Source: Shinella zoogloeoides (GTDB lineage Bacteria > Pseudomonadota > Alphaproteobacteria > Rhizobiales > Rhizobiaceae). From it: 64,000 nt of DNA. The translations under genes and the position numbers were made by a program. A model generated the notes under the pieces. That model was not told the DNA's origin. It saw nothing but the letters and a program-made list of their open reading frames with translations, and ran no database searches. Below, one piece after another: positions 62,491-64,000 of this stretch. The DNA lies in contig NZ_CP132311.1 of assembly GCF_030733845.1 (NCBI RefSeq), positions 685,501 through 749,500 of the forward strand, in the 5' to 3' direction. Position 1 is the first letter of the stretch. Each line of letters starts with the position of its first letter.

Positions 62491-63375
62491 GTGAAAAACA
62501 AAGCTTTTGCAGTTCTGGCCGCGATCGGCTGTCTGCTCTTTGCTTCGACCGCTTTCGCGGATCAGCCGTTCGACTGGCAGAAGGGCCTCCAGCCGGCCGC
62601 CACCTCGATCATGGAAGAGATTCGCTGGTTCGAGCAGTACACACTCTGGTTCATCGTCCCGATCACGCTGTTCGTTCTCGCCCTGCTCATCGTCATCGTC
62701 GTGAAGTTCCGCGAAAGCGCGAACCCGGTGCCGTCCAAGACCAGCCACAACACGGCGATCGAAGTCGTCTGGACGCTCGGTCCGGTCATCGTTCTCCTCT
62801 TCCTCGCGGTTCCCTCCTTCCAGCTCCTGACCAAGCAGCTTGCGCCGACGGAAGAGCCCGAGCTGACCATCAAGGCCACCGGCTTCCAGTGGTACTGGGG
62901 TTATGAATACCAGACGGGCGAGACCCCGGTTTCCTTCGACAGCCTGCTGATGCAGGACGCCGACCGCGCCGCTGCCGGCAAGGAAGACAAGTCGGTCTAT
63001 CCGCGTCTTCTTGCCGTCGACAACGAGATCGTCGTTCCGGTCGGCAAGCATGTCCGCCTCCTCGTCACCGCCGCCGACGTGATCCACGCCTTCGCCATGC
63101 CGTCCTTCGGCATCAAGATCGACGCCGTTCCGGGCCGCCTGAACGAGACCTGGTTCAAGGCAGACCGCGAAGGCCTGTTCTACGGCCAGTGTTCCGAGCT
63201 CTGCGGCAAGGACCACGCGTACATGCCGATCGCCGTGCGCGTCGTCTCGCAGGAGAAGTTCGATACCTGGCTTGCTGCCGCCGCGACCAATGTCGGCGAG
63301 GCAAACAAGGCCCTGATGGCGTCTGTCGACGGTGCGGCGAAGGCCGTAGACGTCGCCCAGAACGCCGCGCAGTAA
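62491..63375 (+). CDS. ctaC: Cytochrome c oxidase subunit II
   Basis: 294 residues from GTG 62491 (GGGGAG 7 nt upstream). A signal peptide ends near AFADQ (24); transmembrane helices lie at about 52-72 and 95-115. The CuA site of the aa3 oxidase is complete: His199 (IHAFAMPSF), then CSELCGKDHAYM with Cys234, Glu236, Cys238, His242 and Met245. A charged alanine-rich C-terminal tail follows. ctaD starts 19 bp later. The 298 bp upstream show no gene. Confidence 0.96.
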   Translation: MKNKAFAVLAAIGCLLFASTAFADQPFDWQKGLQPAATSIMEEIRWFEQYTLWFIVPITLFVLALLIVIVVKFRESANPVPSKTSHNTAIEVVWTLGPVIVLLFLAVPSFQLLTKQLAPTEEPELTIKATGFQWYWGYEYQTGETPVSFDSLLMQDADRAAAGKEDKSVYPRLLAVDNEIVVPVGKHVRLLVTAADVIHAFAMPSFGIKIDAVPGRLNETWFKADREGLFYGQCSELCGKDHAYMPIAVRVVSQEKFDTWLAAAATNVGEANKALMASVDGAAKAVDVAQNAAQ

Positions 63376-63382
63376 TACCTAG

Positions 63383-64000
<618 letters not shown>

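Overview
The window is high-GC chromosomal DNA of an alphaproteobacterium, most likely a member of the Rhizobiaceae (Rhizobium/Agrobacterium/Sinorhizobium/Shinella group). The evidence is the set of rhizobial-type genes (BA14K protein, IalB-family protein, DUF1344 and DUF2007 proteins, BioMNY, RT0821/Lpp0805 surface protein), housekeeping neighbourhoods typical of that family, and many intergenic palindromic mosaic repeats resembling the rhizobial RIME class. It looks like ordinary core chromosome with small accessory insertions. I saw no rRNA, tRNA, CRISPR array or prophage.

Layout. 0-9 kb: end of atpF with its terminator, then a mostly leftward block (clpP, an arsR/AHSA1 pair, rnhB, a PA0069-type radical SAM protein, moaB-ispE, a TPR protein, ispB) and one rightward small glycosyltransferase. 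9-18 kb: rightward DUF2007 protein, a tRNA-type N6-adenine methyltransferase, an RHH/RelE toxin-antitoxin pair, an S49 peptidase, an SDR epimerase, glyQ, a P-loop kinase-like protein, and a LemA-DUF2207 pair. 18.3-19.7 kb: an intact IS110-family transposase gene set among palindromic repeats. 19.7-26.8 kb: GH25 lysozyme, BA14K protein, acyl-CoA dehydrogenase and enoyl-CoA hydratase, and a large chemoreceptor. 26.8-37.1 kb: the rRNA methyltransferase/tlyA/dxs/xseB/histone-deacetylase-like neighbourhood, opened by about 3.6 kb of accessory genes (two DUF1801 proteins, a second arsR/AHSA1 pair, pirin, a HepT/MntA toxin-antitoxin pair).

37-45 kb: a zinc-free quinone-oxidoreductase-like gene that carries a palindromic repeat inside its reading frame, a divergent thioesterase, and a leftward run bioM-bioN-bioY-acyl-CoA ligase-thiolase-GFA protein; then a YcaQ-like winged-helix protein. 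45-54 kb: ribB, aroC, a CHASE-PAS-GGDEF-EAL protein, a DUF1344 protein, a histidine phosphatase, fabI and a J-domain protein. 54-60 kb: RT0821-type lipoprotein, pdxH, a second RelE/RHH pair, polysaccharide deacetylase, a LysR regulator and tldD. 60-64 kb: an IalB-family protein, a secreted caspase-like protein, ctaC and the start of ctaD.

The main unusual signal is a family of about 155-bp elements. Each has two 45-bp inverted arms around a conserved oriented core. Six copies are present (5853, 9494, 13606, 37941, 47623, 51489). In at least five of them one frame is open for exactly 51 codons, and the copy at 37941 is read through inside an oxidoreductase gene. Four further, related but mosaic, elements lie at 18.3, 19.6, 23.6 and 45.1 kb. 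Other points are two ArsR regulators each with ATA-N10-TAT operators over their own promoter, a thiolase lacking its second catalytic cysteine, and a RibB whose GTP-cyclohydrolase-like domain has lost its zinc cysteines.
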